DNA of 24,562 bases from Fimenecus sp051881435. GTDB taxonomy: Bacteria; Bacillota; Clostridia; Oscillospirales; Acutalibacteraceae. Every line of letters starts with the position of its first letter. Position 1 is the stretch's first letter. Location of the stretch: contig JBJEPW010000040.1 of the NCBI GenBank assembly GCA_051881435.1, forward strand, positions 1 through 24,562. Direction: 5' to 3'. Positions 23,938 through 24,562 of this stretch are shown piece by piece. The notes under the pieces were generated by a model that was not told the origin of the DNA, ran no database searches, and worked only from the letters and a program-made list of their open reading frames with translations. The position numbers and the translations under genes were made by a program.

Positions 23938-24470
23938 AAAAAGTATTGATAATCTCGTCAAGTCCGCGAAAGGGCGGCAATTCCGACCTGCTTTGTGACC
24001 GTTTTCAAGCGGGCGCAGAAAGTGCAGGGCACAGCGTTGAAAAAATATTCTTAAAAAATTACAATATCGGCTACTGCCGCGGGTGCGGCGTATGTAACAC
24101 CACCCACAAATGCGTGCAGGCGGACGATATGGCGGCACTGCTTGAAAAATTAGTGTCGGCAGATGTGATTGTGCTTGCCACGCCCGTGTATTTTTACTCC
24201 ATGGACGGGCAACTGAAAACCTTTATTGACCGCACCGTGCCGCGCTACACGGAAATCGCGAATAAGGATTTTTATTATATACTGACTGCCGCCGATACGG
24301 ACAGGGAAAGCCTTACCCGCACAATAGAAGGCTTGCGTGGGTTTACCTTGGATTGCCTGCCGAACGCAAACGAAGCGGGCATCATTTACGGCACGGGCGC
24401 ATGGCAAATCGGCGAAATCAAGGCGACAAACGCCTACACCGAAGCCTATGAAATGGGAAAACTGATTTAA
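23934..24470 (+). CDS. Fe-S flavoprotein-like NAD(P)H/FMN reductase family protein
   Basis: A 178-residue flavodoxin-fold protein. The FMN phosphate loop is SSSPRKGGNSD (8-18). C48, C51, C54 and C60 form a compact C-x2-C-x2-C-x5-C motif like that of the [4Fe-4S] site in archaeal and clostridial iron-sulfur flavoproteins (Isf). ATPVYFYSMDGQLKTFIDR is the usual second flavin segment. It probably shuttles electrons or reduces quinones and other electrophiles with FMN. Translation is coupled to the alcohol dehydrogenase by a 4-nt overlap, and it is the last visible gene of the cluster. Confidence 0.92.
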   Translation: MKKVLIISSSPRKGGNSDLLCDRFQAGAESAGHSVEKIFLKNYNIGYCRGCGVCNTTHKCVQADDMAALLEKLVSADVIVLATPVYFYSMDGQLKTFIDRTVPRYTEIANKDFYYILTAADTDRESLTRTIEGLRGFTLDCLPNANEAGIIYGTGAWQIGEIKATNAYTEAYEMGKLI

Positions 24471-24562
24471 GGTGAGAAGAGTCGAACCCGATATGGTTTA
24501 AAACGGTATATTTTCGCCTGAACTGCGTTAAAAATCTTGCCATACGGCAGTATGGCGGCGAT
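24471..24562. other. Non-coding tail with a perfect hairpin, cut by the window end
   Basis: No gene starts here. A 7-bp perfect stem with a 4-nt loop (GCCATAC-GGCA-GTATGGC, 24539-24556) lies at the end, without a T tract before the window stops. It could be a terminator of the redox cluster or part of a repeat element continuing beyond the window. Confidence 0.4.

Noticed and set aside
24478..24500. A GGGTTCGACTC string on the minus strand resembling a tRNA T loop
   Set aside because: The flanking bases do not pair into a T stem and no acceptor, D or anticodon arm can be drawn.

Overview
The window looks like chromosomal DNA from a Clostridia-class Firmicute, probably a gut-type member of the Ruminococcaceae/Oscillospiraceae. 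The reasons are a SCIFF peptide with its radical SAM maturase (a hallmark of Clostridia), AGGAGG-type ribosome binding sites, near-consensus sigma-A promoters, paired FemAB proteins, an EFR1 ferredoxin, and short GC-rich palindromes between genes. The placement is inferred from gene content, not from a marker gene.

Layout. (1) 94-8480, minus strand: one tightly packed six-gene unit, nadB-nadC-folC-GH38 alpha-mannosidase-pyk-Spx/ArsC-like, ending at a hairpin at 61-87. nadA is not beside nadBC. (2) 8674-12111, plus strand: a consensus promoter, the SCIFF precursor scfA, an intergenic hairpin with a T tract, the maturase scfB, an Orn/Lys/Arg decarboxylase-family PLP enzyme and a half-size EamA membrane protein. 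(3) 12155-12322: tRNA-Arg(ACG) with its own promoter and terminator, then about 400 bp of non-coding DNA rich in palindromes. (4) 12737-14955, minus strand: a Na+/Ca2+ exchanger with an EF-hand-like loop, and a YeiH-family transporter. (5) 15065-15919: a LysR regulator divergent from the YeiH gene, with a perfect 17-bp dyad between them. (6) 16019-18612: two consecutive FemAB-family peptidoglycan-bridge enzymes behind a consensus promoter. (7) 18613-18980: terminators and a second palindromic repeat of the kind seen in region 3. (8) 18981-24470: a MerR regulator divergent from a seven-gene redox cluster: cupin, carboxymuconolactone decarboxylase-like protein, aldo/keto reductase, membrane-anchored flavodoxin, EFR1 ferredoxin, iron-containing alcohol dehydrogenase and an Fe-S flavoprotein-like protein.

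Two systems deserve most attention. The SCIFF locus is complete, but its precursor has seven cysteines rather than six and a glycine where characterised SCIFF peptides (as I recall them) carry the cross-linked threonine. The MerR cluster has a textbook MerR promoter (19-bp spacer filled by a perfect 20-bp palindrome) and a regulator cysteine at residue 54. Together these suggest an electrophile- or aldehyde-responsive reductive detoxification regulon of the NmlR/AdhR type. Its unusual part is a flavodoxin predicted to sit outside the membrane.
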